Below are positions 6,343-8,614 of a stretch of DNA of 8,614 nt, one piece after another (position 1 is the first letter of the stretch; the number at the start of each line of letters is the position of its first letter). The DNA comes from Ignavibacteria bacterium (GTDB taxonomy: Bacteria > Bacteroidota > Ignavibacteria > Kapaibacteriales > UBA4661). The translations under genes were made by a program, and so were the position numbers. The notes under the pieces were generated by a model. It did no database searches. It saw only the letters and a program-made list of their open reading frames with translations, and had not been told where the DNA came from. The stretch is taken from the NCBI GenBank assembly GCA_013298375.1, contig JAAFHM010000189.1, forward strand, positions 1 through 8,614, in the 5' to 3' direction.

Positions 6343-6693
6343 TTACATCGGCGGTATCCACAAATGCTTTTTCAAATTCACTGCTTCGCCAATAAATTCA
6401 ATCCCTTCCGCCTCAAGCAATTCGCGCATGAGCGTTGGTGTTGCAAAGTGATGTTTGCCGGAAAGCTCTCCATTGCGGTTGATGACGCGGTGCGCAGGAA
6501 TATCAGTTGCCCGGTGAGCGCTATCCACCGCATTCATAGCCCACCCAACCATCCGCGCAGAAGACTTTGCGCCAAGCGCTTCGGCGATATGCCCGTAGGT
6601 GCAGACACGCCCGAAGGGAATTTGCCGCGCCAATTCATAAACGCGGTGGTAGAAGTCTTGGTTTTTTGTGGTGTTGCGAGGAAGTGGTGTCAT
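6343..6693 (-). CDS. alkyltransferase-like protein (ATL; MGMT family lacking the active cysteine)
   Basis: This 116-residue protein is a stand-alone DNA-binding domain of the O6-alkylguanine-DNA alkyltransferase family. FYHRVYELARQIPFGRVCTYGHIAEALG (14-41) is the conserved start, with Tyr33 equivalent to the phosphate-rotating tyrosine. SARMVGWAMN (45-54) contains the helix-turn-helix and the Arg47 finger that fills the gap left by the flipped base. In true alkyltransferases the next motif is PCHRV; here it is IPAHRVINRNGELSGKHHF (65-83), with Ala67 in place of the cysteine. Such proteins bind O6-alkylguanine and hand the lesion to nucleotide excision repair instead of repairing it. The gene converges on murB with a 9-base gap. 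ATG 6693 is the first in the frame; no Shine-Dalgarno sequence is clear. Confidence 0.93.
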   Translation of the reverse strand: MTPLPRNTTKNQDFYHRVYELARQIPFGRVCTYGHIAEALGAKSSARMVGWAMNAVDSAHRATDIPAHRVINRNGELSGKHHFATPTLMRELLEAEGIEFIGEAVNLKKHLWIPPM

Positions 6694-6724
6694 AGATGTT
6701 GATGAAAAAATTGATAACGGCTTG

Positions 6725-6879
6725 GGGTTTTATCTAGGGCAATCGCATGAAAAAAAATCTATGCCGTAGAGACAAGGCATTGCCTTGTCTCTACACGTTG
6801 AACGACAAATACTGATGATATTAGAATGCTGATTTGGTGCGGGTTTGAAATTTTCATGCGATTGCCCTAGGGTTTTATC
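6725..6879. mobile_element. MITE-like non-autonomous element with target duplication
   Basis: The core 6735-6869 (135 bp) is bounded by perfect 19-bp terminal inverted repeats: TAGGGCAATCGCATGAAAA at 6735-6753 and its complement at 6851-6869. It is flanked by a direct 10-bp GGGTTTTATC at 6725-6734 and 6870-6879. The duplication can be counted as 11 bp because the next base also matches. No protein can be encoded inside. A long duplication of 10-12 bp is typical of IS4-type transposases, so the mobilising enzyme may belong there; this is inference. It lies between the alkyltransferase-like gene and the end of the restriction-modification gene, 11 bases past the latter's stop codon. Confidence 0.85.
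6766..6794. repeat. 29-bp palindrome inside the MITE-like element
   Basis: GTAGAGACAAGGCA (6766-6779) and TGCCTTGTCTCTAC (6781-6794) form a perfect 14-bp stem around a single T. As RNA it would be a very stable hairpin. It lacks a clear T-run, so it is not a typical terminator. It may be a separate small palindromic repeat nested in the element, or part of its structure. Confidence 0.85.
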
Positions 6880-6890
6880 TCAATAGTTGT

Positions 6891-8614
6891 TTACTCTATC
6901 TCTTGCGGCAACGACCGCACCAGTGCTTGCGTCTCCATGCTCACCCGCACGACGCGCCCCACGAGTCGCGCCACGTATTCCGGCTCCGCCAACATTGCTT
7001 CGCTGCGGTTCGGGTCGTTGATGATGCCGCTTCCGCGCTTTGTGCCGTCTGCCTGCTCTTTCACCGCATCGGCAGTGATGTAGTAGCGCTCCACCACCCA
7101 TTCCAGCGCCGAGCGCGTTCCCAGCTTGTATGCCAGCACCTCGCGCGGAATCCCGCTAATGGTCAAATTGCTGTTGTATTCCAGCGTCAGCGTTGCGGGA
7201 AGTTCTTCGCTGCCATCAGCTTTTACGCCTTGTGCTTTTATGCCGCGCAGTTTCATTTTTTCATAGCCAAGCGCGAAAAAGGCTTGCCGCTCCCCAAGCG
7301 TCCGTTTTTTGCTCAAAAAGTCCTCTGAGCCGCTCCACACCAAGCCTTCCCACTCCGGCACATCTTCGTAGTTTACGTGCATTTCTGCCAAATGCAGCCC
7401 TGCGTTCACAAACGCTCGAAAGTCCCCGAAGTCCCGTACAAGCGGCACTCGCGGCAAGTCCCGGCGCAAATTCGCCGCATATTTCGTACGGTAGCCGGGC
7501 GCATGAAGCAGCGCGTAAATGTAATGAAAAATATCGGCTTTCCGAATACCCGCGCCTGCCGCGCCGTACCGAGAGCGCACCGCATCCAAACCCCAATCGG
7601 TGATGTTTTCTCGCCGCTCGCCTGTTTCTGTGTCGTAGGTGTAGAACGGAAAGCATTGACAGGGATCGCCAAAAATATTCAGATCTACAAGACTATGCGC
7701 CATTAGTGGCGTAAAACCACGTCTATCGCCTGCTACTGACACACAAATCACCCGATTTTCATGCTCTGCTTGGATATTGGGCATGAAATTTTCCCACCGC
7801 CGAACCTCTTCGTTCATTATTTTGTCGAAAAAGACGGGCTGTTTGCAGAACGGGCGATATAACGCTGTTCGTAGCTTGTTTTCATGAAATTCAACAAGGT
7901 TTTTCTTACGAACATCTTGCTTCAAATCGCGGCTCCACGAAATTTTTGTATCATCATGGTTGCAGAATTTATCTAAAGCCTCATTAACCGCATCACTGCT
8001 GCCTTGCGGCATTTGCCAGCGCTGTACGTGGTCGTTGTATGTGGCAATCGTGCGGCGCATATTTGCTTCCAGAGCCTTGCGGTCGAAATTGTATGCCCAC
8101 ACGTCGCGGTTTGTCGTCAAGCCCAAGCAATAGCGGTCAAAAATTGCGTTGCCACTTCCCGATTTCGCCTCTTTTGTTCCCATTGGCAGGAAAGCATCAA
8201 AGCCTGACTCCAAGCCGTCGGTAAGCCATGAATGGCGAGCATCGGGCGTGAGTTCGCGCCATGCGAACCCCTCCTCATTCAAAATATGTTCAGCTTGGGT
8301 GAGTAGGGCAAGGCGTTCTTTTTTTAAGGCATATTCATCGGTATCGGCGTAGAAAATGCGGTGTTCGTTGCTGTTTTTCAGTTTCACCAAGATATTGATA
8401 CTCACGCCCACCTGAATACCGAAGACATTGTGCGTTGTTCCAGCAATTTTGGGATTTTTCCGCACATTGCCCCGCAGATTCACGATGTAGAGCCGATTAA
8501 ACTCTTCAGCCAGATATTTCCGTACCCCATCGAAAGAAATGGCATCTAAAAAATTATACCGTTTTGATTTAAGTTTCGATAGCTTGCTTTCTTTTTTGCT
8601 TGTTTTGATGCTGT
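6891..8614 (-). CDS. type ISP restriction-modification enzyme, C-terminal part (partial)
   Basis: The frame enters from beyond the window and encodes the last 573 residues before TAA at 6893-6891. Residues 21-45 of the fragment (FLDAISFDGVRKYLAEEFNRLYIV) and the following GNVRKNPKIAGTTHNVFGIQVGVSINILV match the end of the gamma-class N6-adenine methyltransferase domain of single-chain type ISP enzymes (LlaGI/LlaBIII type). From roughly residue 90 on, the sequence fits their C-terminal target-recognition domain, including YRPFCKQPVFFD, LNIFGDPCQCFPFYTYD, IFHYIYALLHAPGYRTKYA and LRRDLPRVPLV. In complete proteins of about 1,500-1,600 residues, a PD-(D/E)XK nuclease and a RecA-like translocase precede this region; they would lie to the right. 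The GTG at 8483 is internal, not the start. A type IIG or other fused methyltransferase is the alternative. Confidence 0.85.
   Translation of the reverse strand, partial: SIKTSKKESKLSKLKSKRYNFLDAISFDGVRKYLAEEFNRLYIVNLRGNVRKNPKIAGTTHNVFGIQVGVSINILVKLKNSNEHRIFYADTDEYALKKERLALLTQAEHILNEEGFAWRELTPDARHSWLTDGLESGFDAFLPMGTKEAKSGSGNAIFDRYCLGLTTNRDVWAYNFDRKALEANMRRTIATYNDHVQRWQMPQGSSDAVNEALDKFCNHDDTKISWSRDLKQDVRKKNLVEFHENKLRTALYRPFCKQPVFFDKIMNEEVRRWENFMPNIQAEHENRVICVSVAGDRRGFTPLMAHSLVDLNIFGDPCQCFPFYTYDTETGERRENITDWGLDAVRSRYGAAGAGIRKADIFHYIYALLHAPGYRTKYAANLRRDLPRVPLVRDFGDFRAFVNAGLHLAEMHVNYEDVPEWEGLVWSGSEDFLSKKRTLGERQAFFALGYEKMKLRGIKAQGVKADGSEELPATLTLEYNSNLTISGIPREVLAYKLGTRSALEWVVERYYITADAVKEQADGTKRGSGIINDPNRSEAMLAEPEYVARLVGRVVRVSMETQALVRSLPQEIE

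Noticed and set aside
6903..7706. Several long rightward open frames inside the restriction gene
   Set aside because: They are antisense shadows of a GC-rich coding region; the residues are Arg/Pro/His-rich without any domain, while the leftward frame has clear family motifs.

Overview
The window looks like a stretch of chromosome from a Gram-negative bacterium of the Bacteroidota/Chlorobiota (FCB) side of the tree. The evidence is a DUF3127-type protein (a family typical of that group), an outer-membrane beta-barrel precursor, an O6-alkylguanine alkyltransferase-like protein of the IPAHRV type, AT-rich leaders with TAnnTTTG-like boxes, and few strong Shine-Dalgarno sequences. This assignment is an inference; no rRNA or tRNA gene is present to confirm it.

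Left end (1-1120) is mobile DNA. An IS607-type unit reads leftwards: a complete serine-recombinase transposase tnpA is coupled by an ATGA overlap to the N-terminal part of tnpB. The tnpB frame loses family resemblance near position 123 and is followed at the window edge by a rightward open frame (1-96) that resembles the tail of an IS110-type transposase. The tnpB RNA-guided nuclease is therefore broken and only the recombinase looks functional.

Middle (1268-6333) carries chromosomal housekeeping or envelope genes in mixed orientation, mostly as single-gene units. They are a small secreted beta-barrel protein with a perfect hairpin terminator, a leftward polysaccharide flippase, a divergently placed class I glutamine amidotransferase-like hydrolase (PuuD/peptidase C26 type), a DUF3127 protein with an SSB-like acidic tail followed by a terminator, and murB for peptidoglycan precursor synthesis. 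An ATTCGTG-based inverted repeat lies upstream of murB, and a hairpin plus a direct repeat lie in the flippase/amidotransferase divergent region.

Right end (6343-8614) reads leftwards. An alkyltransferase-like protein with the reactive cysteine replaced by alanine converges on murB. A 135-bp MITE-like element follows, with 19-bp perfect terminal inverted repeats, an apparent 10-bp target duplication and an internal 29-bp palindrome. It sits 11 bp past the stop codon of a large gene that runs off the window. That gene encodes the end of the methyltransferase domain and the target-recognition domain of what appears to be a single-chain type ISP restriction-modification enzyme.

I see no wholly new multi-gene system. 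The least explained items are the MITE-like element, the ATTCGTG inverted repeat, the structured divergent region at 3695-3787, and the unusual lysine-rich stretch at the entry of the type ISP gene.
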